Position numbers and translations under genes: made by a program
In this document: piece by piece, positions 1-7,763 of the stretch
Position numbering within the stretch: position 1 is the first letter of the stretch
Layout: every line of letters begins with the position of its first letter
Notes under the pieces: generated by a model
Told to the model about the DNA's origin: nothing
What the model saw: the letters and a program-made list of their open reading frames with translations, nothing else
Database searches by the model: none
Source: Clostridiales bacterium
GTDB taxonomy: Bacteria > Bacillota > Clostridia > Christensenellales > Aristaeellaceae
Direction: 5' to 3'
Length of the DNA stretch: 64,000 bases
Assembly (NCBI GenBank): GCA_004556545.1
Contig: SFGO01000010.1
Location: 1 to 64,000 of the forward strand

Positions 1-127
1 TCCTTTCGGTTGGTTTGTGTCAACTCTACTATACCACATGGAGTCCTCCGGTCTCTTTCTTTTGCCCTTACTGTCCAATATGTATTGTAGCTCTACACTT
101 TTGAGGACTGAAAAGCAGGGATTGCAT

Positions 128-156
128 TTGACTTTCCCATAGACGTGTGCTATACT
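128..156 (+). promoter_or_regulatory. Promoter of the SCIFF operon
   Basis: TTGACT at 128-133, a 17-base spacer and TATACT at 151-156 form a near-consensus sigma-A promoter, about 70 bases before the SCIFF start codon. Nothing else was recognised in bases 1-125. Confidence 0.75.
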
Positions 157-225
157 GATTGATGTTGTAAAAGCCAATACTCCGGCGCTTCGGGCGCTGG
201 AAGAAACGAATAGGAGATGCGAATT

Positions 226-372
226 ATGAAGAGGATCAAGACCATCGCCACCCGGAACCTGTGCGAGAGCGCCAAAAAGGGCGGCTGCGGCGAATGCCAG
301 ACCTCCTGCCAGTCTGCCTGCAAGACCAGCTGCGGCGTGGCCAACCAGAAGTGCGAAAGCAAGAACAAGTAA
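226..372 (+). CDS. scfA: SCIFF ranthipeptide precursor
   Basis: This 48-residue Cys-rich peptide begins MKRIKTIATRNLCES and contains the diagnostic core GECQTSCQSACKTSCG. It is the precursor of the SCIFF (six cysteines in forty-five residues) ranthipeptide, which the neighbouring radical SAM enzyme converts by linking Cys sulfur to a residue carbon. The role of the product in Clostridia is not settled. A ribosome binding site (AGGAGA) lies about 8 bases before the ATG. Cysteines are at residues 13, 21, 24, 28, 32, 36 and 43, so there are seven, one more than the name implies. The maturase starts 111 bases downstream and is probably co-transcribed. The identification rests on the conserved core and the adjacent maturase. 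Confidence 0.95.
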   Translation: MKRIKTIATRNLCESAKKGGCGECQTSCQSACKTSCGVANQKCESKNK

Positions 373-483
373 TTTTGGAAAACACATGAGGCTGTTGCGG
401 CAAAATGCGAGGCGGATTGTCCCTGCGTCGTGATTGCTGCGGCAGCCTTTTTGTGCATCTGCGAAAGAACGGAGGAACCGAGA

Positions 484-1890
484 ATGGTTCATCAGTATCA
501 GCTCAACGGCTACAACATCGTGCTGGATTCCTGCTCCGGCTCCATCCACGCCGTGGACGAGGTAGCCTACGACATCATCGCCCTGTATCAGCAGCACGGG
601 CAGGAGGAGATCGTCCGGCTGATCTGCGAAAAGTACGCGGGCCGGGAGGATGTGACCGAGGCGGATGTGCGGGAGTGCCTGGACGATGTGGCGGAACTGG
701 TTCGGGAAGGGAAGCTATTCAGCCCGGATACCTTCGCGCCGCTGGCAGGCACCTTCAAGGAGCGCAGCGGGGACGTGGTCAAGGCCCTGTGCCTGCACGT
801 TTCCCACACCTGCAACCTGAACTGCTCCTACTGCTTTGCCAGTCAGGGCAAATATCACGGCGAGCGGGCGCTGATGAGCTATGAGGTGGGCAAGCAGGCG
901 CTGGATTTCCTGATGGAGCATTCCGGGAGCCGCACCAATCTGGAAGTGGACTTCTTCGGCGGCGAGCCGCTGATGAACTGGGACGTGGTGAAGCGGCTGG
1001 TGCAGTACGCCCGCAGCGTGGAAAAGGAGCGGGGCAAGAATTTCCGCTTTACTTTGACCACCAACGGCATGCTGATCGACGATGATGTGATCGATTTTGC
1101 CAATCGGGAGATGAGCAATGTGGTGCTGTCTCTGGACGGGCGGAAGGAGATCAACGACCAGACCCGGGTGGACTACGCGGGCGTGGGCAGCTATGACCGC
1201 ATCGTGCCCAGGTTCCAGAAGCTGGTCAAGGCCCGGGGCGGGAAGAATTACTACATGCGGGGCACCTTCACCCACCGGAACCCGGACTTTACCAACGACG
1301 TGTTCCACATGGCCGATCTGGGCTTCACCGAGCTGAGCATGGAGCCGGTGGTCTGCGCTCCCGACGATCCCGCCGCCCTGACGGAGGAGGATCTGGAAAT
1401 CGTGAAGGAGCAGTATGAAATTCTGGCCAAGGATATGCTGCGCCGGGAAAAAGAGGGCAAGCCCATTACCTTCTATCACTACATGCTGGACCTGACCGGC
1501 GGCCCCTGCGTGTACAAGCGCATTTCCGGCTGCGGCTCCGGCACGGAGTACATGGCCGTGACCCCCTGGGGAGACCTGTATCCCTGCCACCAGTTCGTGG
1601 GAGAGGAAAAGTACAAGCTGGGCGACATCTGGCAGGGCGTGACCAACACGGCGCTGCGGGAGGAATTCCGTTCCTGCAACGCCTATGCCCGCAAAGAGTG
1701 CGACGACTGCTGGGCGCGGCTGTACTGCTCCGGCGGATGCGCCGCCAACGCCTACCATGCCACTGGCAGCATCCGCGGCATCTACGAGCCGGGCTGCGAA
1801 CTGTTCCGCAAGCGCATTGAATGCGCCATTATGATGAAGATCGCCGAAGAGGACGCAAAGGATCAGGAGCATGAAAACGCCGATCGCTGA
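484..1890 (+). CDS. scfB: SCIFF radical SAM maturase (SPASM domain)
   Basis: This 468-residue protein is the maturase of the SCIFF peptide; it uses S-adenosylmethionine and Fe-S clusters to form thioether crosslinks. The N-terminal ~90 residues resemble a peptide-recognition (RRE/PqqD-like) domain. The radical SAM motif CxxxCxxC is CNLNCSYC at residues 110-117. The C-terminal SPASM region contains CGSGTEYMAVTPWGDLYPCH, then CNAYARKECDDCW and YCSGGCAANAYH. The open frame extends upstream to 430, but the ATG at 484 has a good ribosome binding site (GGAGG about 8 bases before) and gives the family N-terminus MVHQYQLNGYNIVLD. Its 3' end overlaps the next gene by 20 bases, suggesting translational coupling. 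Confidence 0.95.
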   Translation: MVHQYQLNGYNIVLDSCSGSIHAVDEVAYDIIALYQQHGQEEIVRLICEKYAGREDVTEADVRECLDDVAELVREGKLFSPDTFAPLAGTFKERSGDVVKALCLHVSHTCNLNCSYCFASQGKYHGERALMSYEVGKQALDFLMEHSGSRTNLEVDFFGGEPLMNWDVVKRLVQYARSVEKERGKNFRFTLTTNGMLIDDDVIDFANREMSNVVLSLDGRKEINDQTRVDYAGVGSYDRIVPRFQKLVKARGGKNYYMRGTFTHRNPDFTNDVFHMADLGFTELSMEPVVCAPDDPAALTEEDLEIVKEQYEILAKDMLRREKEGKPITFYHYMLDLTGGPCVYKRISGCGSGTEYMAVTPWGDLYPCHQFVGEEKYKLGDIWQGVTNTALREEFRSCNAYARKECDDCWARLYCSGGCAANAYHATGSIRGIYEPGCELFRKRIECAIMMKIAEEDAKDQEHENADR

Positions 1891-3202
1891 TTTTGTGCGG
1901 TGCTATCAGGAGTCGGGAATGGCCCGGTTCCATATGCCCGGGCACAAGGGCGCGGGCTTCCTGGGCTGCGAGGGCTTTGATATTACGGAAGTCAGCGGGG
2001 CGGACGAGCTTTACGAGGCCGACGGCATCATTGCGGAAAGCGAGGAAAATGCCGCCGCGCTTTTCGGCGCCGGGCGCACCTGCTATTCCACCGAGGGCTC
2101 CAGCCAATGCATCCGGGCCATGCTGCGGCTTTCCATGCTGCGGCGGCCGGACGGCGTGATCCTGGCGGCCCGGAACGTCCACAAGGCCTTTGTTTACGGG
2201 GCGGCGCTGCTGGGGCTGGAGGTGCGCTGGCTATGGCCGGAGGAGACCGGCTCGCTGTGCTCCTGCCGCATTTCGCCCGAGCGGCTGGAAGCCGCGCTGG
2301 CGGAACTTCCCGCGCCGCCTGCCGCTGTGTACGTCACCAGCCCCGATTATCTGGGCGGCATGGCGGACGTGCGGGGGCTGGCGGAGGTCTGTCACCGTCA
2401 TGACACGCTGCTGCTGGTGGACAACGCTCACGGCGCGTATCTGCATTTTCTGGAAAAGCCCCTGCATCCGCTGGATCTGGGGGCCGATCTGTGCTGCGAT
2501 TCCGCGCACAAGACGCTGCCGGTGCTGACCGGGGGAGCGTATCTGCATCTGAGCCGAGGCGTCCCGGAAGAGCTTCGCAGAGAAGCCAAACAGGCGCTGG
2601 CGCTGTTCGGCTCTACCAGTCCGTCATATCTGACGCTGTGCTCGCTGGATGGATGCAATGCTTATCTGGCCGGGCCGTTCCGGCAGGATTTGGCGGAATG
2701 GACGGCGCTGCTCGGCAAGAGCCGGCAGACCCTGCGCCAAAACGGCTGGCAGGCGGAAGAAAGCGACCCCCTTCGGCTGACGCTGCGGGCCCCGGAGAAA
2801 ATGACGGGCGTTATGCTGTCTCAGCGTCTCCGGGAAGCCGGGATGGAATGCGAGTACGCCGACGGCGAGCATCTGGTGATGATGCTGACCACGCAGAACC
2901 GGCCGGAGGAGCTGCGTCGGCTGATAGAAACACTGGGCCGAAACGAGCGCCCGCCCAAACCGGCTGAAAAGCTGCTGCTGCCGAAGGCAAAGCAGGAAAT
3001 GTCCATTCGGGAGGCCATGCTGCGCCCGCAGGAGCGGATCCCGGCGGAGAAAGCGCTGGGGCGTATCTGCGGTTCCCCGACGGTGGCCTGTCCGCCGGCG
3101 ATCCCTATCGCCGTATCCGGCGAGCGAATCGGCCCGGAAGCGGCGGCGCTGTTTCGGCGTTACGGCGTGGAAAGCGTGGAGGTCGTGAAAGAGGGAAAAT
3201 GA
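1871..3202 (+). CDS. Orn/Lys/Arg decarboxylase-like PLP enzyme
   Basis: This 443-residue protein belongs to the fold-type I PLP enzymes related to ornithine, lysine and arginine decarboxylases. N-terminal FHMPGHKGA (about residues 20-28) and the PLP-lysine motif SAHKTLPVLTGG (Lys214) are typical. It has the aminotransferase-like major domain and a short C-terminal domain (residues ~340-443), smaller than the ~700-residue wing-domain enzymes. Substrate is unknown; decarboxylation of a basic amino acid is the family default, and many short clostridial members are uncharacterised. The ATG at 1871 lies inside the end of scfB, so expression is probably coupled to the SCIFF maturase. Whether it acts in SCIFF maturation is unknown. 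Confidence 0.85.
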   Translation: MKTPIADFVRCYQESGMARFHMPGHKGAGFLGCEGFDITEVSGADELYEADGIIAESEENAAALFGAGRTCYSTEGSSQCIRAMLRLSMLRRPDGVILAARNVHKAFVYGAALLGLEVRWLWPEETGSLCSCRISPERLEAALAELPAPPAAVYVTSPDYLGGMADVRGLAEVCHRHDTLLLVDNAHGAYLHFLEKPLHPLDLGADLCCDSAHKTLPVLTGGAYLHLSRGVPEELRREAKQALALFGSTSPSYLTLCSLDGCNAYLAGPFRQDLAEWTALLGKSRQTLRQNGWQAEESDPLRLTLRAPEKMTGVMLSQRLREAGMECEYADGEHLVMMLTTQNRPEELRRLIETLGRNERPPKPAEKLLLPKAKQEMSIREAMLRPQERIPAEKALGRICGSPTVACPPAIPIAVSGERIGPEAAALFRRYGVESVEVVKEGK

Positions 3203-3213
3203 GAAGAGCGCGC

Positions 3214-3242
3214 TTGCAAAACCCGCGCCGCTGTGATAAGAT
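3214..3242 (+). promoter_or_regulatory. Promoter of the proS T-box transcript
   Basis: TTGCAA at 3214-3219, a 17-base spacer and TAAGAT at 3237-3242 lie 12 bases after the decarboxylase stop codon and directly before the T-box leader. Confidence 0.65.
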
Positions 3243-3245
3243 AGG

Positions 3246-3516
3246 CACTGTTCCGGGCACAGCGCCCGGCCCGAAGGAACGATTTCGTTTCGTTTTTTCC
3301 GAAAGAGAGCTGCTCCCCGGCTGAAAGGGCGGCGGAAAACGGCGAAAGACCCGCCTTTGGCGACATCGGCCAATCCCCGACGGCCAGCCCCCGATACAGG
3401 GCGCACACGAGGTGAAAACGGCGCGCTGCGCGCGTTTTAAGCTGGGTGGTACCGCGAAGGCTCCCTTCGTCCCGGCGCACGGTTTAGCCGTGCGTGGGAG
3501 CGGGAAGCCTTTTTTT
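3246..3516 (+). promoter_or_regulatory. T-box riboswitch leader of proS
   Basis: The universal T-box sequence GGGTGGTACCGCG is at 3444-3456. It is followed by a terminator whose outer arms are AGGCT near 3458 and AGCCT near 3506, ending in a run of T at 3509-3516. Upstream sequence contains the stem-I-type AGAGAGCTG...GCTGAAA region. T-box leaders bind uncharged tRNA and allow read-through of the terminator, so a proline shortage would raise ProRS. I could not place the proline specifier codon with confidence; the amino acid is inferred from the downstream gene. Confidence 0.9.
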
Positions 3517-3552
3517 CATACTCAAACGACCCGAAAACAGGAGGAAAAAACA

Positions 3553-4995
3553 ATGGCGGACGAAAAAAAGCAGGGCTTTGTGGAACACATTACGCCCCGG
3601 GATGTGGATTTTTCCCAGTGGTATACCGACGTTATCCTGAAGAGCCAGCTGGTGGATTACGCGCCTGTGCGCGGCTGCATGATCATGCGGCCCTACGGGT
3701 ACGCCATCTGGGAGCGCATCCGGGAGGAAATGGACAAGCGCTTCAAGGAAACCGGCCATGAGAACGTCTACATGCCCATGCTGATTCCCGAAAGCCTGCT
3801 GCTGAAAGAGGCGGAGCACGTGGAAGGCTTTGCCCCCGAAGTGGCGTGGGTCACTCAGGGCGGCAGCGAAAAGCTGCAGGAACGGCTGGCCATCCGGCCC
3901 ACCAGCGAAACCATTTTCTGCGCCATGTACTCCAAGTGGGTCAGCTCCTGGCGCGACCTGCCCATGAAGTACAACCAGTGGTGCAGCGTGATGCGCTGGG
4001 AAAAGAGCACCCGTCCCTTCCTGCGCACCAGCGAATTCCTGTGGCAGGAGGGCCATACCATCCACGCCACTGCGGAAGAAGCGCAGGAAGAAACCATGAA
4101 GATGCTGGAAGTGTACCGGGAAGTGGCCGAGGACGAACTGGCCATGCCCGTGCTGGTGGGCCAGAAGAGCGACAAGGAAAAGTTCGCAGGCGCGCGGGCT
4201 ACCTACTCCATGGAAGCCATGATGCAGGACGGCAAGGCCCTGCAGGCCGGCACCAGCCACAACTTCGGCACCAACTTCGCCGAGGCGTACAACATCCAGT
4301 TCTCCAACAAGGAAGGCAAGCTGGAATACGTGTACGAGACCAGCTGGGGCGTTTCCACCCGTCTGATCGGCGCGATCATCATGACCCACGGCGACGAGCG
4401 CGGCCTGAAGCTGCCGCCCCGCATTGCGCCTATTCAGGTGGTTATCGTGCCCATCGCGGCCCACAAGGGCGGCGTGCTGGAAAAGTGCGCCGAGGTGCAG
4501 AAGGCGCTGGAGGCCGAAGGCATCCGCGTGAAGCTGGACGACCGCGACACCCTGTCCCCCGGATTCAAGTTCAACGACTGGGAGCTGAAGGGCGTGCCCG
4601 TCCGGCTGGAGATCGGCCCCCGCGACCTGGAAAACGGCCAGTGCGTGCTGTTCCGCCGGGATACCTACGAGAAGCAGACGGCCAAGCTGGACGAGCTGAC
4701 CACCGCCATTCCCGCGCTGCTTGACGACATCCAGAAGACCATGTATCAGCTGGCGCTGGACTTCCAGCAGGCTCACATCCATGAGGCCCATGATCTGGAC
4801 GAGCTGGGCAAGGCGGTTGACGGCGGCTTCGCCAAGGCCATGTGGTGCGGCGACCGCGCCTGCGAGGACAAGATCAAGGAGCAGTTCAACGCGACCAGCC
4901 GCAACATGCCCTTCGATCAGACGGCCATCGACGATCACTGCGTCTGCTGCGGCAAGCCCGCCAAGAAGCTGATCTACTTCGCCAAGGCCTATTGA
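3553..4995 (+). CDS. proS: Prolyl-tRNA synthetase, type 3 (archaeal/eukaryal-like)
   Basis: This 480-residue class II enzyme charges tRNA-Pro with proline. The N-terminus has the catalytic core (MIMRPYGYAIWERI, then MPMLIPESLL, WVTQGG and RPTSETIF), followed by the anticodon-binding domain from about residue 290 (IQVVIVPIAAHKGG) and a short C-terminal zinc-type domain with WCGDRACE and DHCVCCGKP. It lacks the editing insertion of bacterial type 1 ProRS and ends in Ala-Tyr, as in type 3 enzymes. The frame is open upstream through the T-box, but the ATG at 3553 has a ribosome binding site (GGAGGAAA) and gives the expected N-terminus. Regulation is by the T-box leader immediately upstream. Confidence 0.97.
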   Translation: MADEKKQGFVEHITPRDVDFSQWYTDVILKSQLVDYAPVRGCMIMRPYGYAIWERIREEMDKRFKETGHENVYMPMLIPESLLLKEAEHVEGFAPEVAWVTQGGSEKLQERLAIRPTSETIFCAMYSKWVSSWRDLPMKYNQWCSVMRWEKSTRPFLRTSEFLWQEGHTIHATAEEAQEETMKMLEVYREVAEDELAMPVLVGQKSDKEKFAGARATYSMEAMMQDGKALQAGTSHNFGTNFAEAYNIQFSNKEGKLEYVYETSWGVSTRLIGAIIMTHGDERGLKLPPRIAPIQVVIVPIAAHKGGVLEKCAEVQKALEAEGIRVKLDDRDTLSPGFKFNDWELKGVPVRLEIGPRDLENGQCVLFRRDTYEKQTAKLDELTTAIPALLDDIQKTMYQLALDFQQAHIHEAHDLDELGKAVDGGFAKAMWCGDRACEDKIKEQFNATSRNMPFDQTAIDDHCVCCGKPAKKLIYFAKAY

Positions 4996-5654
4996 TGATG
5001 AAGATTCAGCAGGTTTTGTGGGACTGGAACGGCACCCTTCTGGATGATCTGGAATACAGCATTCAGGTGCGCAACAACATTTTTCCGGCCTTTCATCTGC
5101 CGCTTCTGGACAGCGTGGAGGAATATCACCGGCAGTTCACCTTTCCCGTGCGGCTTTACTATGAGCGGGCGGGCGTGACGGACGATATTTTCGACGACGT
5201 GGCCCATGCGTGGATGGCGGAATATGAGCGCTGCATGGATACGATTCCCCTGCATGAAGACGCATCGGAAACGGTGGAGCGCTTTCATCAGGCCGGACTT
5301 CGGCAGACGGTGCTTTCCGCCAGCGAGCAGACCATGCTGCGCCGTCAACTGGCGCTGTACGGGCTGAACAATCGGTTCGACGCGATTCTGGGCCGGGGCG
5401 ACATTTACGCCGGAAGCAAGGAAGCCATTGGCCGGGAATACCTGCAAAACTGCGGGATCCCGGCGGAGGCGACCGTGATGATCGGCGACAGCCTGCACGA
5501 TGCGGAGGTGGCCCGGGCGCTGGGCACCCGGTGCGTGCTGGTGGCGCGGGGCCATCAGAGCCGGGAAACGCTGCTGGAAGCAGGCGTGCCGGTGATGAAG
5601 TCCCTGCGGGAAGCAGCCGATTGGGTGCTGGAACAAAAGGAAATGGACGGCTGA
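4995..5654 (+). CDS. HAD-superfamily hydrolase (phosphoglycolate phosphatase-like)
   Basis: This 219-residue protein starts at an ATG overlapping the proS stop (ATGA), so it is probably translationally coupled. Motif I near the N-terminus is DWNGTLLDD; the second acid of the usual DxD pair is Asn, a variant seen in a group of clostridial HAD proteins. Motif II lies around TVLSASEQ, and motif IV is MIGDSLHDAEVA near residue 160. The alpha-helical cap between residues ~20 and 85 fits the phosphoglycolate phosphatase subgroup. It should dephosphorylate a small phosphorylated metabolite, but the substrate cannot be read from sequence. A second in-frame ATG at 4998 is an alternative start. A terminator follows. 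Confidence 0.8.
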   Translation: MMKIQQVLWDWNGTLLDDLEYSIQVRNNIFPAFHLPLLDSVEEYHRQFTFPVRLYYERAGVTDDIFDDVAHAWMAEYERCMDTIPLHEDASETVERFHQAGLRQTVLSASEQTMLRRQLALYGLNNRFDAILGRGDIYAGSKEAIGREYLQNCGIPAEATVMIGDSLHDAEVARALGTRCVLVARGHQSRETLLEAGVPVMKSLREAADWVLEQKEMDG

Positions 5655-5680
5655 TTCGAAAGGCTGTTACAGGAGAGAGG

Positions 5681-5707
5681 ACGGCGGGGAGGAATCCCCG
5701 CCGTTTG
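5681..5707 (+). terminator. Terminator after the proS/HAD operon
   Basis: Perfect 10-base arms ACGGCGGGGA (5681-5690) and TCCCCGCCGT (5695-5704) flank a 4-base loop and are followed by a short T run. Confidence 0.75.
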
Positions 5708-5827
5708 GCTATAGGCAATAGGAACAGGGCGGCAGCGACACGATCGGCGCTTGTGGAACGCTGCTTTCGAAAATACGCTTGAAATGACGCACCTATCATG
5801 GAATGGGCGCTGGTTTGGAGGAAAAGC

Positions 5828-6283
5828 ATGCTTGCCTGTCATCTGACGACGGAAGAGGAAAAGATTCTGATCACGGAATGGAAATACGAGGGGGAGTATT
5901 TCGTATACAATGCCGAGCCCTATGAGGAGCAGAAGAAAAAGGGCTTCGGCTTTGCCAATCCGCAGAATCACTTCTATTCATTTTATGACGAAAAGAAGCT
6001 GATTGGATTTATCAATCTTTATGAAGAGGAAACGGAGGTCTTCTTCGGGATTGGGGTAAAGCCCGAGGAGTGCGGCAAAGGGTATGGTTCGCAGATGACG
6101 GAAACCGCCTGCAAAATCTCCCGGGAACTTTTCCCGGGAAAACCGCTGTATCTGGAAGTTCGGACATGGAACCAGAGAGCCGTCAGGTGCTACGAAAAAG
6201 CGGGGTTCCATATTGTGGGGGAACCGATCCGCCAGACGACTTCTGCCGGAGAAGGCGTATTTTATCATATGATCCGAGAATAG
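5828..6283 (+). CDS. GNAT-family N-acetyltransferase
   Basis: This 151-residue protein has the GNAT acetyl-CoA-binding pattern: a beta-strand IGVKPEECGKGYGSQMTE, where EECGKGYG matches the Q/RxxGxG/A loop, and a C-terminal RAVRCYEKAGFHIVGE typical of motif B. It transfers an acetyl group from acetyl-CoA to an amine on an unknown substrate (a RimI-like, antibiotic or metabolite type cannot be separated). The frame extends to an ATG at 5798, but the ATG at 5828 is preceded by TTTGGAGGAAAAGC, a strong ribosome binding site, and is preferred. It is a single gene between a terminator and the kinase-like gene. Confidence 0.85.
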   Translation: MLACHLTTEEEKILITEWKYEGEYFVYNAEPYEEQKKKGFGFANPQNHFYSFYDEKKLIGFINLYEEETEVFFGIGVKPEECGKGYGSQMTETACKISRELFPGKPLYLEVRTWNQRAVRCYEKAGFHIVGEPIRQTTSAGEGVFYHMIRE

Positions 6284-6326
6284 GCGGGGCGGTTCATCTG
6301 CCATTGACGAAGAAAGAAGATGCGAT

Positions 6327-6851
6327 ATGGCGAGAGGCATTCAGGTGTGCGGTCTGAACGGATGTGGGAAAAGCACACTGGGCAGAGCGTTGGCACAGAA
6401 GATCGGCTTTCATTTTATTGATAATGAAGAACTGTTTTTTACTCGGAACGCCGCTGATGAGCCTTATCAAAATCCCAGAAGCCGGGCCGAGGTAGAAAAG
6501 CTTCTGATGGAGGAAGTGCGGAAGCATGGGGATTTCGTCCTTGCGGCGGTAAGAGGAAATTACGGAAAAGAGATCCTTCCGCTGTATCGATACACGGTGC
6601 TGATGGAAGTGCCGAAGGAAATTCGCATGGAGAGGATCCGAAACCGCTCCTTTCAGAAATTTGGAAGCAGGATGAGAGCGGGCGGCGAGCTGTATGAACA
6701 GGAGGAAGCTTTCTTCCGAACGGCCGCTTCCCGTCCGGAGGATTATGCCGCCGCTTGGACAAGGACGCTGGATTGCCCGGTTTTGAGCGTGGACGGGACA
6801 AGGCCGGTGGACGAAAACGTCGAATGGATCGTCCGGCAGATGAAGCTGTGA
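6327..6851 (+). CDS. P-loop small-molecule kinase-like NTPase
   Basis: This 174-residue protein starts MARGIQVCGLNGCGKSTLG, with the Walker A motif GLNGCGKST at about residues 9-17. The rest (IGFHFIDNEELFF, then a lid-like basic segment around MERIRNRSFQKFG) resembles adenylate/shikimate/gluconate-kinase-type P-loop enzymes. It probably phosphorylates a small molecule or nucleotide; no shikimate-specific residues are evident and the substrate is unknown. It follows the GNAT gene by 43 bases and may share its transcript. It is the last chromosomal gene before the prophage block. Confidence 0.75.
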   Translation: MARGIQVCGLNGCGKSTLGRALAQKIGFHFIDNEELFFTRNAADEPYQNPRSRAEVEKLLMEEVRKHGDFVLAAVRGNYGKEILPLYRYTVLMEVPKEIRMERIRNRSFQKFGSRMRAGGELYEQEEAFFRTAASRPEDYAAAWTRTLDCPVLSVDGTRPVDENVEWIVRQMKL

Positions 6852-6944
6852 GAAAAACGGAATGAAGAGACAGAAGGAGACAAGCGGAAACATCCGTATA
6901 CAGAAAACTGTGATATAGTATATCCTGTCAAAGATGGGGAACAG

Positions 6945-6983
6945 AAATCGGAGAGGCTGAAAGGCTGGCTCCGATTTTGTTTT
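6945..6983 (+). terminator. Terminator before the prophage block
   Basis: AAATCGGAG (6945-6953) pairs with CTCCGATTT (6969-6977), followed by TGTTTT. It separates the kinase-like gene from the terminase small subunit gene, close to the likely left edge of the phage block. Confidence 0.65.
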
Positions 6984-7010
6984 GCCCGAGAAAGGGCGGG
7001 CGGCGAACAG

Positions 7011-7763
7011 ATGGGAGAGAAGAAAGCGGACGATCTGGCGGAACGCGGCGGGAAGCATGGGAAAACGGCTCCCAAAAACGGAACGCGGCGGACGGTGGAG
7101 AAGGTCGGGCAAGGGGAAGACAAAGCGGGGATTGGGAGCACTGCCCCTGTAAGTGACACGCGGCGAACGGTGGAGAAGGTCGGCCAAGGGGAAGGCGAAG
7201 CGGGGGTCAGGATTACTGCCCCTAAAAGCAGTACGTGGCGGACGGTGGAGAAGGTTGGTCAAGTGGAATGCGAGTCGGGGGGCGGGGGCACTGCCCCTGT
7301 AAGTGACACGCGGCGAACGCAGGAGGAAACCGGCCAAGGGGAATGCGAAGCGGGGGTCGGGGGCACTGCCCCTGTAAGTGACACGCGGCGAACGCGGGAG
7401 AAGGCCGGCCAAGGGGAAGGCGAAGCGGGGATCAGGGGCACTGCCCCTAAAAGCAACACGCGGCGAACGCGGGAGGAAACCGGCCAAGTGGAGCGCGAAC
7501 TGGGGTACAGGGGCACTGCCCCTGTCGGGCAATTGGAGCGCGAAGTGGAGTACAGGGGCACTGCCCCTGTTGCGGATGCGGAAGAGGTGCTGGGGGCGCT
7601 GACAAGGATTCTGAGGGGCGAGGAGGAAGCAAAGACCAGCGAAATCCTGCGGGCGGCGGAACTGCTGGGGAAACAGTACGGGCTGTTCGGCGACCGGGAG
7701 GGCGCGCCTGCGGAGGCTCCTAAAATCGTGATCGATGTTCCGGGACGGGAGGGGAAAGGGTGA
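7011..7763 (+). CDS. Terminase small subunit-like protein with an N-terminal 25-residue repeat array
   Basis: The position directly before TerL, overlapping it by 4 bases, and the C-terminal 75 residues (ADAEEVLGALTRIL, then ILRAAELLGKQYGLFGD) match the C-terminus of Firmicutes phage terminase small subunits, which recognise DNA for packaging. The usual N-terminal helix-turn-helix is not visible. Instead residues ~19-183 are six full 25-residue repeats of the form TAPVSDTRRTREKAGQGEGE plus five residues, then one 15-residue short copy. The array is 75 bp in DNA and related to non-coding repeats at 49.97 kb, so it probably arose by repeat invasion or expansion. The start has only a weak purine-rich site before it. 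Packaging function is doubtful. Confidence 0.7.
   Translation: MGEKKADDLAERGGKHGKTAPKNGTRRTVEKVGQGEDKAGIGSTAPVSDTRRTVEKVGQGEGEAGVRITAPKSSTWRTVEKVGQVECESGGGGTAPVSDTRRTQEETGQGECEAGVGGTAPVSDTRRTREKAGQGEGEAGIRGTAPKSNTRRTREETGQVERELGYRGTAPVGQLEREVEYRGTAPVADAEEVLGALTRILRGEEEAKTSEILRAAELLGKQYGLFGDREGAPAEAPKIVIDVPGREGKG
7065..7559 (+). repeat. In-frame 75-bp tandem repeat array inside TerS
   Basis: Units start at 7065, 7140, 7215, 7290, 7365 and 7440 with an exact 75-base period, followed by a 45-base short copy at 7515-7559. Each unit carries the palindromic core GGGGCACTGCCCC or a variant. Because 75 is a multiple of three, the frame is kept. Units differ at several positions, so the array is not recent in all copies. 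Confidence 0.95.

Noticed and set aside
3484..4938. A 484-residue open frame antisense to proS
   Set aside because: It starts in the T-box and has no plausible domain; proS is certain.
7065..7559. CRISPR array
   Set aside because: The repeats are contiguous 75-bp units without unique spacers, in frame within a gene, and no cas genes are near.
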